Source: Pseudozyma flocculosa PF-1 (Eukaryota > Basidiomycota > Ustilaginomycetes > Ustilaginales > Ustilaginaceae). Taken from it: a DNA stretch of 64,000 nt. The translations under genes were made by a program, and so were the position numbers. Below are positions 28,223 through 39,894 of this stretch, piece by piece (the stretch's first letter is position 1; each line of letters opens with the position of its first letter). Below the pieces are notes generated by a model that made no database searches, was not told where the DNA came from, and saw only the letters and a program-made list of their open reading frames with translations. The DNA lies in the NCBI RefSeq assembly GCF_000417875.1, contig NW_006920872.1, positions 852,594 through 916,593 on the forward strand. The letters run 5' to 3'.

Positions 28223-31015
28223 ATGACCAAACAACCACCGCCCCGCATACCTGCCCCCGTCTACAGCCAGGACACCTGGACGACGCTGGCAGAACCTCCT
28301 GCCGCCGACGAACCTGCCCAGAACCAGCTGCTGCAGCATCGCCGCCGTCGCAGCCACAACAAGCACGACCTCGCATCGATACGACCCGCGGAAAATGATG
28401 GCAGCCCAAAGTCTAGGCTGCGCTCCCGCGACGCCACTCCAATACGCTGGTCCACCTGCACCCTCGCCGCCGACCTGCCCGACGACACCTTTCCCTTTTC
28501 GCCCCTGCGACCAGAGGAACCGGCGCAGCGTGCCTCGTCTCTTGCTTCTCCGCACGCCGAGGGCTCGGATGACGCAGACGACTACCGCGCGGACCTCGAA
28601 GACGATGACGACTACGACGATGACGGCCAGCGGACGCATTCCTCGGCCTCGACCCGTCCCACGTCGCTCGAGGCCGAAAAGCAGCCGCACCGCAGACTTC
28701 TCGACCTGCACACCCCTGCCCGCCTCTCCTCGCTAGCCGGCAACCGACCTCGATCGGCAGCGTCGCCAGTCTCGTGCACTACCACCCTCGCAGAGCCCGA
28801 GCTGGCTGCCAATGCCGGGATCGCCGCCACATCCCCTCCCGTTCATCGCAGCAACGATGATGGCTGTGACAGCGACGACAGCGATGAAGAGGACGAGGCA
28901 GACCCACGCCTTGATGCGCTGATCGCGCAGACGATGCGTGCGCTCGAGGTGTCCAACAACCTACTTCTCTCCACGCTCAACTCACGCGCCAAGTTTGCCC
29001 AGCTGCGCGCCATCGAGGCGAGCATCGACATCGGCCTCGACCGACGCGAGCGCAGCGTACGCCGTCAGCTTCACGCCGTCGAGCAGATGACCGACTTTGT
29101 CGGCGCCAAGTCCGACGAGCTGCGCGACCTGCTGGCCAGCGGCTCGGCTACCCGCCCCTACACTCTCGCCCGCGCGCAGACGGCGGGGGCCAATCAGGCC
29201 GGCCTCGCATCGCTGCCCTCACTGGAGACGTTGGCATCCACCTCGTCGGGCAAGGCCAAGGCCGATGTCGGCGTCGGGATCGTTGAGGCACAGGATCGCG
29301 ATGCCACAATCGGCAAGACGGCGGCCAAGCGGCTAGAAAAGATGCTGCTCGATTCGGCCAGGTCTAGCCCGACGTCGAGCCGCGGCGCCGGTGATGGTGA
29401 GAGCGGCGGTGTAAGCGGCAGCTCGAGCGGGACCGCAAGTAGTAGCATTGGACGGCTGCGTGCGGTTTCTGCCGATGGCCATCTCAGCGTCGGCGAAGGC
29501 CATTCTGCGTCCAACAATGCGTCGCCGTCGTCGCGGCGGACGTTCTCGCTCTCCGACTTCGCCTTCCTCGATGTCAGCTCTGCTCCCAAGGCATCGACCT
29601 CGCACGACAAGACGAGCGCTGCTCCGACGGACCTCTCCGCGCCGGTAGACGGTGCCGCTCCTTCGTCCCGCCCACCGTCCGCGATGCGCAAGAGGAGCAG
29701 CCGCGGCTCGTCGCTCGCCAGCATCGTCGAGCACGCCTCGCGCCAGGATGCCCGTCCCTCGTCGCAGCTCGGCTCGCGCTCTCGAGATTCGCCCTCATCC
29801 TCGCGCCGCAATTCGTTCGCATCGAGCAGCCAGCCTGGCGATGCGAACGACTCGAGCGGGGCTCTCGTCGAGGCCGAGGAAGAGCCCATCGGCACCTCGC
29901 TCACGACCACCTCGCGCCTTACGTCGTCCTCGTCGACAGGGACCATCCGGGCTTCCGCCAGGGCTGCAGCCGCTACCCCAACGCAGAAGCGGGCCGTCAG
30001 CAACTACGAGACGAGTGCTAGCCGCAGCCTGTTCCGGGGCAGCGCTGCTGCCTCGTCCCTGTCGCGCCTGGTCACTGCGCCAGTCGCACCCGCGGCCACG
30101 GCCTCTGTGCAGAAAGGCACGCTGGCCGACGACTTTGGCTTCAGCGCAGAGCCACCATCATCGTCGTCAGCCGCTTCGAGGGCCCGTCGATCACGGACAA
30201 CGACGGCCGGCCTGCCGAGTGGCAGCGGTGATTTTGAGAGCGGTTCGACGTACGCCGCGCTGGTGGCTTCCTCTTCCGCCCATGATCCTTCTGCAAGCCT
30301 GTCGGGCCACGACGACTGCGACGACGCCGACATTAGCGAGGCCAGCACCACCTCGCCTCGGCCGGGCACCTCGATGCCACGCCGCTATAGCATCACAAAG
30401 CGGTCGTCGTTTGGCGGCGCATCGTCGTCGGACCGCGAACGGCAGAGCGTCGCAGCGCAACTCAAAGCCGAGGACGTCGTCTGGCGCGCCGCCGAAACAG
30501 GAGGCAGTGCCGCGGGCGGCGGCAGCGTCGGTGCGCTGCGTGCCCTGCAGAGGCTCAACGAGATGTCGTCCAGCAGTGCAGCCGGTGCTGCGGCCGATGC
30601 GTCGAGCTCCTCCATCGCGGCAACATCGGGCACGGGCGCAACAACCGAGTCGAAGCGTCTCTCCATCGGCTTGGGCCTGCCCAGCTTTGCGGCATTCAAG
30701 GGCATCGCGCCGACAGCATCGGTGCCGAGCGAGGGCGATGCGACGACCGGCGCCACCACCGAGCCCAGCAGCACCGACTTGCAAGCGCCAACCGAATCGC
30801 CGAGCACGGGCTGGCGCACCTGGACGCCCTGGGCTTCGCCTGTCGTCCCGGCTACGGCCACCACCGCAGCCGGCCAGCAGGCCTCTGCTGACCGATCCGC
30901 TGGCAAATCGCACGGCAGCAGTGGCGGCGGCGCTTCAACCAGCCGCAAACCGAGCCTGGCATCGCTCCTCGCCGTCAAGGCCACGCCCACGACGGCCACC
31001 GTCATCGGCACCTGA
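28223..31015 (+). CDS. 930-residue Ser-rich protein with a short helical module
   Basis: Single long frame starting cagccATGacc. Most of it is disordered: Ser/Ala/Thr-rich, with acidic patches (DDDDYDDD near residue 130, DSDDSDEEDE near 215). The only clearly structured part is at about residues 230-300 (LIAQTMRALEVSNNLLLSTL, then RAKFAQLRAIEASIDIGLDR and EQMTDFVGAKSDELRDLL), which looks like a pair of amphipathic helices. I do not recognise the product. The organisation (one small helical module in long low-complexity arms) is common in fungal scaffold or regulatory proteins, but no function is assigned. Both strands are open here; the plus frame has GC-ending codons, a good start context and a helix with regular heptads. 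Confidence 0.65.
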   Translation: MTKQPPPRIPAPVYSQDTWTTLAEPPAADEPAQNQLLQHRRRRSHNKHDLASIRPAENDGSPKSRLRSRDATPIRWSTCTLAADLPDDTFPFSPLRPEEPAQRASSLASPHAEGSDDADDYRADLEDDDDYDDDGQRTHSSASTRPTSLEAEKQPHRRLLDLHTPARLSSLAGNRPRSAASPVSCTTTLAEPELAANAGIAATSPPVHRSNDDGCDSDDSDEEDEADPRLDALIAQTMRALEVSNNLLLSTLNSRAKFAQLRAIEASIDIGLDRRERSVRRQLHAVEQMTDFVGAKSDELRDLLASGSATRPYTLARAQTAGANQAGLASLPSLETLASTSSGKAKADVGVGIVEAQDRDATIGKTAAKRLEKMLLDSARSSPTSSRGAGDGESGGVSGSSSGTASSSIGRLRAVSADGHLSVGEGHSASNNASPSSRRTFSLSDFAFLDVSSAPKASTSHDKTSAAPTDLSAPVDGAAPSSRPPSAMRKRSSRGSSLASIVEHASRQDARPSSQLGSRSRDSPSSSRRNSFASSSQPGDANDSSGALVEAEEEPIGTSLTTTSRLTSSSSTGTIRASARAAAATPTQKRAVSNYETSASRSLFRGSAAASSLSRLVTAPVAPAATASVQKGTLADDFGFSAEPPSSSSAASRARRSRTTTAGLPSGSGDFESGSTYAALVASSSAHDPSASLSGHDDCDDADISEASTTSPRPGTSMPRRYSITKRSSFGGASSSDRERQSVAAQLKAEDVVWRAAETGGSAAGGGSVGALRALQRLNEMSSSSAAGAAADASSSSIAATSGTGATTESKRLSIGLGLPSFAAFKGIAPTASVPSEGDATTGATTEPSSTDLQAPTESPSTGWRTWTPWASPVVPATATTAAGQQASADRSAGKSHGSSGGGASTSRKPSLASLLAVKATPTTATVIGT

Positions 31016-33351
31016 ACACAGGCCGCCCTCGCCATCGCCCTTCCATCTTCGCTTCTGTGTCTCTTGTCTTCCATCATGCACCGTCCCCCATACCCCCACT
31101 TACTTTACCCCTTCGTCCTAGCAATCTCCCGCTCGCCGTTGTATTCCTATTACTATCTCGCCGCCGCCGCCGTTGTCGTCATCGCGTGGCGCCACCACAC
31201 TCTCTTCCTCTCTGCCCCTCGACTCGGACCGTCATGGCTCCTCTTGTCCATCTTGTCCTTTCCATTCCGTTCTCGGACCCCGCTTCGCTCCGTTACGGAC
31301 CTTTGCCCTCGTCGTCCTTCCGCCCTCTGTCCCAGCCCCAATGCCTTCCTGCCGCGCGGTCCTGGAGCCTGCCGCTGTATTCTAACCTTGCACGCCCCAA
31401 CTGAGGTCACGAAAGAACGGACAGTCGCACGCACTGGGGCCTCGTCCCCCCATTCTTCGAGGAGCCTCGTCTCATTTGCCTACGAGGCCTTCGCCTATCG
31501 ACATGGTCATCACACGACGATAGCCTCGCCGGAGCTGCTGATACGCACCTTGCAGCTCGACGATCGGCGGAGAGGGAGGCAAGAAGGACGCCACCCGAAA
31601 CGCCACTTTTGTCATGTTCAAGTCCGGCTTTCATTCATCGACGACGAAGACGCCACAACGGAGGGTAGCACGTGTTCCGGCCCCTCGTGATTGAGGTAGG
31701 GGCGCAGAGCGGTCCGATTCGACGAAGGTCAGCGCAGGACAAGGGAGGGGGGGCCAGGTGTGAAGCGGCCCAAAGCCCTGTTTCAGCGACCGCGCCCCAA
31801 GAGCCCTCTTTTGGGCATCGTGCCAGACTCGTGGATGAAAGAGAGGGAGAGAGTGGGTCTGGTGCCCTGTCTCTGCCAAAGACAGCGTCTGCATCTCCGG
31901 CGCAAAGAGCAGACGAGGAGGGGAGCGATGGAAATGGAGATGGAGGGAAAGAATAATGCGCCTCGGCGACGGAGGTTGAACGCATGCAGACGACGACCGA
32001 GACGCGTCCAGGGCTGCGCTGCGCTGCGCTGCGCTGGCTGTCAGACACTGCAGGCCCAGCGCCAGGCCAGGCCAAATTCGCCCCGCGGTCCCTCTCCCCG
32101 CCTTGCCTCTCGTCGTCCATCTCCCTCGGTCCCCTTCACCCATCCCTCTCCTGCCCCTCCTCCTCGTCCAGGCCCTGGTCTCATGGACGATGTCGGAGCA
32201 GCAAAACAAGGTGTCGCTCGGTCAACTCAGCTTCTGCCGAGACCCTCACCGACCGCATGCTCAACGGGTGCACCCGTACAGGACTTGGCCCGCGCTGCCT
32301 CTTGCCTGCCCGGCTCTGCATGGTGCCTACTGCCTCTACCCTCGCTGTCCTGCGGAGCGTCTAGCCTAGAGATCGTCGCAATCAGTCTCACAGGCCTTGG
32401 CGGTCTCAGCGCGGCAGGGCCTCGACGACCACGAACGCCGTGCCTCTCTGCCTGCCTGAGTCGCCGCTCTACCTGCCTGCAACCGCCTTCTTCCTTGGCC
32501 TCGGGCGCTTGCCCCTAGCTTGCGGGCGGGCCAGATCGCTACCTCGGTCGAGGCCAGGTCTGAGCGCGCCCACCACGGGGACCTACGTTCAGCCCAGCCC
32601 AAACAAGACACGCCGCTCGACGCCCAGACAACCCGGTGATACGAGTTCCAGCCTCGAGATCAACAACAGCGTCTTACCCTTCCCCGCTCCGGGCTCGCAG
32701 TCACCGTCTTAAAGAAGACTGCCCGGCTGTCGACGGTGTGGAACGGCCAACTCCTTTGGTACCGCAATCAGCCAAGGTCTCGCATCGCCGTCCGGCTCCC
32801 TCTTTCTGACATCTTCCCGCTCCTCGCCCGCCTTCGCCGGTCCAAGACCGCCCTCCCTCTCCTTGACGTTGGCATCATCGTGCTCCTGGCGCTCGCATTG
32901 TCTCACGGGCTACACACGTCACAAAGGAATCATCTTCAAGGAGGAGGATCGACAACGTCAAGCAAGCTGCAAGCACACTCGATTGCGCCCAGCCCGGTCA
33001 CGTCCCAGCCTGATCTCGCCTCTGTCTCGTCTCGGGAATCGATTCCGCCCGGTTCGCCGTACCGCCGCCGTCATCAGCCGGCCCCCGCCTTCCGCTCGAC
33101 TTGCGCTTCGCTTCCCGGCGCTGTCAAGCCACGTATCGGCAAGCAGCCGAGCAAGCCTCGCCGCCACCGCCGTCGCCACCACTGGTCCGCGCGCCCCGTC
33201 GACCTCGTCAAGCACCCGAGCCAGCAGGCACAAGCGCCGGCCAAGCTACGCAGAGCTAGTCCCGGAGGACATCGCCGTATCGCAACATACTCGTCGTCTT
33301 CGTCGACACCCCAGCCAAGGCTATAAGAAGCACTCGCCCTCATCGCCCAAG
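31016..33351. other. 2.3-kb intergenic region
   Basis: 3' flank of the Ser-rich gene, then DNA with only overlapping low-complexity frames. No domain recognised. The open frame of the downstream gene extends back to 32863 but lacks a signal peptide or recognisable sequence there. Confidence 0.45.
33322..33327 (+). promoter_or_regulatory. TATA-like element before the GH26-like gene
   Basis: TATAAG only about 25 nt before the ATG at 33352. If used, the transcript would begin at or after that ATG, pointing to the next in-frame ATG (33508). Confidence 0.35.
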
Positions 33352-34554
33352 ATGGTGTCGATATCAGCACCCCACCCTCCCTCCACCCCACCTTCCCTGT
33401 CCCAAGCGGATCCCTCCTACCCGCTCTCCCACCTCTACCACCGAGTCCGCCGCGACACCGACACCGACACCAACACCAACACCAACGCGGACCCCGACAC
33501 AAACCCGATGAAGCTCCCCATCGTCCCGTCTCTGATGCTCGGCGGCCTGCCGCTCGGGTTCGTGCCGTCCAACTACGGCGCGAGCTCGATGTCGCAGCTC
33601 AACACGCTGCTGGGACCGGCGGCGGGCAAGGCGGCCACGTACGGGTGGTACGCGCAGACCTACCCGGACCAGCCGTTCAACGGCAACCAGCTGCTGTGGC
33701 AGATGAACGACATTGTGCAGTCTGGCGCCATCCTCGAGGCGGCCGTGATGCCCGTCGGGGGCTGGGCGGGGCTGACGGCGCAGGACAACTCGCGCGCCGT
33801 CGAGATCTGCAACGTCATGAAGCGCTTCACCGACTCGGGCGTCGAGGTGCGGCTGCGCTTCGGCCACGAGGTCAACTGGTACGTCCAGGAGGGGCGGTAC
33901 GAGGGCGGCGCCGACCAGGGCGTGGGGGCGTACAAGGAGGCGTTTGCGACGGTGGCCAAGGCGTGCCGCGCGGCGGCTCCCAAGGTCAAGATGTGGTACT
34001 CGCCCTCGTGGGCCGACCTGGCCACGTATGACCGGTACGCGCCCGACCTGCAGTACGTGGACCTGGTCGGGCTCGACTTCTACCCGGACAAGCTGGCCAA
34101 TGCCAATGTCGAGTTTTTCATCTCGCAGTTCAAGCCCTTCCACGACAAGTACACGTCTGGGGGCCGGATCAAGTTTGCGATTGGCGAGACGGGCCTGCAC
34201 CTCGACGCCAACCTGGATGCGCACCTGGCGTGGCTGCAGATGGTGTGCTCCAACGAGGTGCGGCGGGCGCTGCCCAACCTGCTGAGCGTCACCTACTTCA
34301 ACGTGATGCAGACGGCCGAGCAGAACGACTACCGCATCCTCCAGCTCGACGGCAACGCCACGACGCCGGCCAATGCCCAGACGCTCGGGGTGCTGCGCGA
34401 CGCCAAACGGCGCACCTCGCTCGCGGCGCCGCGCGGCCTGCCAAAGGGCAGCGCCAGCGACGCAAAGAGGCAGTACGTAGTCCGTCTTTCCCTCCACGCC
34501 CTCCTGGGGCTCGAGGCGCTGCTGGGCCTGGCCTTGGCGTCGCACTGGCTCTAG
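33352..34554 (+). CDS. GH26-like glycoside hydrolase with hydrophobic C-terminal tail
   Basis: About 400 residues from the ATG at 33352; a second start at 33508 is possible. The fold is a glycosidase TIM barrel of the GH26 type: VRLRFGHEVNWY gives the proposed acid/base Glu (about residue 173), KFAIGETGL gives the proposed nucleophile (about 279), and VDLVGLDFYPDK is a typical strand between them. GH26 enzymes mostly cut beta-mannans. The C-terminus ends in a hydrophobic stretch (LLGLEALLGLALASHWL) after a small-residue segment, like a GPI-attachment signal. Oddly, neither start gives an N-terminal signal peptide; the Asp-Thr repeat at about residues 38-50 is low complexity. An upstream exon may be missing. 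Confidence 0.7.
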   Translation: MVSISAPHPPSTPPSLSQADPSYPLSHLYHRVRRDTDTDTNTNTNADPDTNPMKLPIVPSLMLGGLPLGFVPSNYGASSMSQLNTLLGPAAGKAATYGWYAQTYPDQPFNGNQLLWQMNDIVQSGAILEAAVMPVGGWAGLTAQDNSRAVEICNVMKRFTDSGVEVRLRFGHEVNWYVQEGRYEGGADQGVGAYKEAFATVAKACRAAAPKVKMWYSPSWADLATYDRYAPDLQYVDLVGLDFYPDKLANANVEFFISQFKPFHDKYTSGGRIKFAIGETGLHLDANLDAHLAWLQMVCSNEVRRALPNLLSVTYFNVMQTAEQNDYRILQLDGNATTPANAQTLGVLRDAKRRTSLAAPRGLPKGSASDAKRQYVVRLSLHALLGLEALLGLALASHWL

Positions 34555-35507
34555 CCGTAGACCAAGCCACGGGGCGCTGACCGCTGCCGCTTTCTTGTCG
34601 TTGCCCGTCGGTCTCTCTCTCTCTCTCTCTCTCTCCCTCTGTCCCCCTTTTGCGCTTGAATTTGTCCTATTGCAGCTTTACCAGCTCGTCGACGAGCAAA
34701 AAGGCAAAGGTGGTGGCGTAGTCCGCCTGCCCCGCCGCCTCTGGTCGTCCTAGCTGCCCTCGTCGCCCTCCTCCCTTTTTTGGACACTACCTAGCTTGTG
34801 CCTCTTGATTGCAAACATACCCCCTGCCACGTCTCTTTGTGTCTGTCGCGGTGTGCATGGATTGAGGGGAGCGTGACGGCATCGCACGACACGATGCAGT
34901 CTTGTCAAACGAGCCGGTGCGAGGATGGGAGGTGGCGAGGGGTGGTCGAGGTGGTGGTGGCGGCGGTGGCTGTGAGTCTGTTTGAAATGGTGCGTGGAAT
35001 TGCGGGTGAAAATGCGAGCTGCCGCCCGCCCTTTGGGATTTGAATTAGTTAGGCCAGGGCGATTCTGAATACAAAGCCTTGCGCGACGGGGGGACGCGTT
35101 GAATGCAACCCAGAGTCGAGGCAGGCCAAAGCGGCAGGGGAGCGTGTTGTGGTGTTGGACGGAGTTGCGCCGACGGATGGGGGACGCCCAACGTTTGCGC
35201 TGGCCCCCTCCCTCCACCTGGTCCGGGCTCTCTCTCTCTCTCTCTTCTTCACCTTCTCCCTCTCCATCTCCTCGCTGGTTCGACCTCTGACCCCTGCCTC
35301 CATCATCCGGCCATATCGCATGCCGTCCTTCTCCTAGAGCGGCCCACTGCGGCCTCGATCCTAGACCCCTACCACTAGCTGCAGCGCGGCGCAGACGCAA
35401 GACGGTCACGCAAGCCCACCAGTGTAGCAGCATAAGCTTCGACTTCGGCCAATCACCCTCTCCGATACCACCGCCCCGCTGCCCTGCTGGCAGGGCCCTG
35501 CCTCACC
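34555..35507. other. intergenic region with CT run
   Basis: Includes a CT dinucleotide run and C/T-rich leader for the downstream gene. No gene recognised. Confidence 0.5.
34612..34635. repeat. CT dinucleotide run
   Basis: About 12 uninterrupted TC units in the 3' flank of the GH26-like gene. Confidence 0.85.
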
Positions 35508-38500
35508 ATGCCGCCTCGCGCTCTATCCCGTCCACCCTTTGCCGGCATCGGCAGCGGATCCGTCCAGTTCCCATCGCCCCAACGACCCGCTTCCTCCCAG
35601 GGCAGGCCACACACGCCCTCGTTCGACACGCCATCCTCCGCCACTCCCTCGTCCTACCACCGCCGCGGCACCACCACCAGCGCATCGCACCCCACTCCCA
35701 CCGCATCCAGTCGCATCGACTACCGCATCGGCAGCTCCGCCGTCAGCGAGAGCCTCTCCAAGGCCTACTTCTACGACGTCGTCCTCGAGGCACAGTCCAC
35801 CTCGGCCTCGATCGACCAGGACCAGCCAGGCGTACTCCTCCCCTGGCTCGGAAGCGTCGTCGTAGACCACACCGGCGTCACCGACGACGATGACCCCACC
35901 GGATCCCCCGACGCCATGCCCAGGTCCGGCAGCGGATCCAGCATCAACGCCATCTCGCCCGCCATCGACCAACAGCCCCGCCCAGACTCGGCGACCCAGT
36001 TCGACCCCGCCCGCTTCCAGGGCCGCGTACAGGAGCTCATCGACACCGAGCGCAGCTACATCCGCCGCATCGAGGCACTCCACCAAAAGTACGCCGTGCC
36101 CCTCCGCAGGCTCGCAAAGGACCGCGACACGGCCATCATCCCCATCTACGAGGCACAGCGCCTCTTTGGCAACATCGGAGAGATCGTCGGCGCAAACCAG
36201 GCATTTCTCAACGACCTCGACGCCCTCGCAGCATCCGGGCCCGACGCCATCCGCGCAGGCCTCGGCGACGTCGTCTACCGCCACATGAGCTGCTTCAGCT
36301 GCTACACCGACTACCTCGCCAACTTTGAAAAGGCAAAGCACATCGAGCGCACACTCGCAAAGCACCGCGGCTTTCAAGAGTTTGCCGACCGCACAAAGTA
36401 CGCCATGGTCGGCCTCGGCAATGTCGGCATCCGCGACCTCCTCATGGAGCCCGTGCAGCGCATCCCGCGCTACAAGCTCCTCCTCGACGGCATCATCAAG
36501 CACATGGGCCCGCGCGACCCGCAGCGCGGTCGCCTCGAGGACGCCGTCGTCCTCGCCAGCCGCATCGCCAGCTGCGAGGCCGACGACAAGACCAAGCGCG
36601 CCGCCGTCCTGTGGAGCTTCAGCCGCAACGTCGACGACTTCCCCGCCGGCCTCATCAGCGTCCACCGCCAGTTTCTCGACTGCGTCGACGTCGACGACTT
36701 TCCCCTCGAGGCGCTCGCGGCCATGGGCGGCGCCACCTCGTCCACCGGAACGCCAGCGGCACCGGCAGCGGCGGGCGGCAAGACGATCCACTGCACCCTC
36801 TTCCTCTTCGACGACCGGCTCGCCATCGCCAAGCGCGCCAGCTCGTCGATCTGCGGGCGCAAGGCCGTCGGGCTCGACGACCTCAACCGGCTGGCGGACC
36901 AGATGAAGACGTTCACCGAGCGCAGCAGCGGCAGCGGCGGCGGGAGCGGCGGTGGAGGTGCTAGCGCACTGCTCGGCACCAGCCGCAAGGGCGACCTCAG
37001 CTTCCGCGGCGTCGTCGACATCCTCGACCTCGAGGCGCTCGACCTGGGCGGGTCCGACTTCCAGCTCAACTTCCTGCGGCCGCCGAGCCTCGTGTCTGGC
37101 GACCGGTGGACCGGCCGGCCCGTGCGTCAGTACGTCACCGTCGACACGGCCTCGGCCGCCGCTGCCGGCAGCAACGGACGGGGCACGCCGCGTGGCTTTG
37201 AAAGCGGTGGTGGCAGCGACATGGCGGCGCGGCTGGAAAAGACCCGCTTCCTCGAGAGCCTGTGGCGAGCCAAGGCGCTCTTCAAGGCCAAGGAGCACCG
37301 CAGCCACGTGCGGTGCCAGGTGTTGCCGGCCATGCGACCCCACCAGCAGCAACAGGACCGGCCCGACTTGGACGCTGCGGCCGACCACGGCCTGGATGCG
37401 CTGGCCGCGCGCGAAGCCGAGGCGCGGCGTGTCGTCTACTGGAATGTGTACACGCGGCGGTCGTACCTGACGGAGCCGCACAAGGCGCCGCTCGCGCTAC
37501 ACGTCAACTTCCAGCGCGAGGCCGATCCGCTGCCGCTGGGACCGGAACTGGCGCCCGCCCACGCTGCACTCGAGGTGGTCCACGTCGACGACGCCTACGG
37601 CGAGTGCCAGATGTCGACGCGGTCGAAGCTGGTGGACCCGGAGCGCTCATCGGAGGTGACAGTGGTGCAGTGCAGCGACCTGCCGCTCCGGATGGCGCAG
37701 CTGGCCGCCGAGACTGCCAGGCTGATGGGCGGCCAGATGCGGGTGCATACCCTGTCGCAGCCGGCGACGCCGTCGTCGTCGGGCAATCAACACCATCGTA
37801 CCGGCCGCCTGGAGCAGTTTGGCCGGTCGCTGCTGTTTGGCGGCAGCGCAGGAGGAGGCGGGTCAGGAGCGTCCGACGTCTTTGGCTCGCCAGCGCGCCG
37901 CACCAAGAGCAACGCCTCCAAGAGCACCTCGGCGTACAGCAGCAGCGATGCGCCTTCGACTTCGAGCCGCGCCATGACGTTTTCCACCAACGCCACCAGC
38001 GTCAGCAGCCGCGCCGGCATGCTTGAGAGCATCATGACGGGCGGCAACGACGGCAGCATCAGCCGAAACCACCGGGCCGGCCTTGCCGTCGACTCTCCCG
38101 AATCGAGCGGCGGCAGCGGCGGAGGCTTCCTCGGCTCTCCGCGCAGGCTGATGAAGAAGCGGCGGTCGTCGTCGGTGGGCCCACCGAGCATGGCCGCCTC
38201 GGAACGCAGTCCAAGCCGCGGGCCGCCCGAGCGCATGTCGCGGACGCGCGGGCCTACGCCGGAGCCAGGCTATATCTCGACTGCGAACGGCCACCTCGAT
38301 GTGCACGGCAGCCCCGCCACGCCGTCTTCGCAGCAGGGTCATCTCCGATCGAGCCGGTTAGGCGGCGGAGGTCATCAGAGGGCCAAGACGGAGAGCTTTT
38401 CGGCTTCGATTCGGTCGCCCCTGGCTCTGGCCGACGCCGAGGATGTCGCCTACCGCGCCGATGTCAGCCGCGAGCCCAGCACCAGCACGCAAGGGTCATC

Positions 38501-39894
38501 GGCGGTCGCGGCTCATCGGCACGCGAGGTCCAGCTCGAGCGCAGGTCATGCCGGGCCGGTACGGGCAACCACTCCGCTCAATATACGGCGCAAGCCGCCG
38601 CCGCGAGAGGACGAGAGCGAAGACGAGGAGCGGCTCGGCGTCAGCACGCCTGCCCACACGCGGACGCCATCTGGGCCTCGAGGGTTGCCGTCGGCCAACG
38701 ACGCCACGCCGACGGCCTCCCGGCCGGCGACCAAGAGGGACTCGCTGCGGATCGACGGCGCCGAAGCTGCCTCCGATGCAGAGGAGCTCAACGCTGATCC
38801 GGCCGCGAACGGCGAGGCGCCCGGACGGCCCTCGCTATCCGAGAGCGAAACCTCGACGGAGCGCGGGCACGGTGGCGGTGATGCAGTCGTGATGCCGCCC
38901 GCATCACCGCAGAAGCCGGGCGAGCAGGTGATACCGAAGCGGTCGACGTCGTCGGTGTCGCGGCAGCGGGGCGTCGAAGAGGCGCGGAAGCGAGCGCGTG
39001 CAGTCGAGGACTCGGTGCGGTCCATCAGGGACGAGGTCAAGCGGCTCAAGGTGGAGAATGTTGGCGGTGCCGAGGCGGGGACGGCGTCGATGCGCCGATC
39101 TGTCCGGGTCGGCGCGATGCAGGAGGCGGACCTCAATGTGAGTGGCTGCCGAGTGGCCTTTGTTGATGCCGACGTGCCGGACGTCGCTGACAATTCCCCT
39201 TTGTTTAACTGGCCCTGGGTTGCACATGCGCAGACGATCACCGATGTGCACACGAGCTCGGTCGACCGGCTGCTGACGCTGATTGCGGACCTCGAGGCGC
39301 GGCTATCGTCTTCGATGCGGATGAACGAGCGCCTGCTTGTCCATCCTCCCCCTCCGGCAGGCAGCAGCAGCAGCAGCAGCAGCACCGGCGCCGCGACCGC
39401 AGCGAGTGCGAGTGCGACGGAGCTATCGTCGCTGCGAGCGCAGGTGGCGACGCTGCAGCGCAAGTGCGACCTGTTGACGACGCTCGAGACCGACGGGCGG
39501 ATGGAGAACACGGAGCTGCACAAGGCGTTCAACGAGGAGCTCGACGCCATGTACGACGACACGCAGCGGCCCGAGAGCGACGAGCTGGCGCGGCTGCGCG
39601 ACGAAATCAAGCGCGTCAAGCGCCAGCGCAACGAGGTCAGCGTGGCCAACAAGTGAGTGCGATGCGCGGTGCCGTTGCTGGCGTTGCTTTGGGTATGGAT
39701 GGGTGTGGCAAGCAAGCAGGTGCTGCTGCCGTAACGACAATCGACTGACGCGTACCTTGCCCCTTTCTTCGCTTTTATTGTACCTGCCTGCCTGCCTGCC
39801 TGCGCCGTCTAGGAAGCTGCATAGGGACCTGGAGCTAGAACGTGTCCAGTGCGCAGTGTACCGCGAGATGCTCGAGGAGAACGGGCTGCTCTGA
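35508..39894 (+). CDS. Rho guanine-nucleotide exchange factor (DH domain)
   Basis: Activates a Rho/Cdc42-type GTPase to direct polarity or septation. Exons 35508-39137, 39234-39652 and 39813-39894 give about 1376 residues. The DH domain spans about 168-365 (ELIDTERSYIRRIEAL, then LLMEPVQRIPRYKLLLDGII, the most conserved helix). A PH-like region follows to about 600 (TLFLFDDRLAIAKR; LNFLRPPSL; RQYVTVDTA). Residues about 730-1200 are disordered and Ser/Pro/Arg-rich. The last 150 form a coiled coil ending in LEEENGLL-like sequence (MLEENGLL). Intron 1 is 96 nt and in frame, so it could be retained without breaking the protein. The short last exon restores a coiled-coil tail that reading through would lose. 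The early DH domain and long disordered tail resemble fungal Bud3-type GEFs, but I cannot decide the subfamily. Confidence 0.85.
39783..39803. repeat. CCTG repeat in the last RhoGEF intron
   Basis: Five CCTG units shortly before the 3' splice site at 39812. Confidence 0.8.

Noticed and set aside
35523..37481. 652-codon minus-strand frame opposite the RhoGEF
   Set aside because: Val/Ala/Gly/Asp-rich mirror of GC-ending codons; the plus strand carries a full DH domain.
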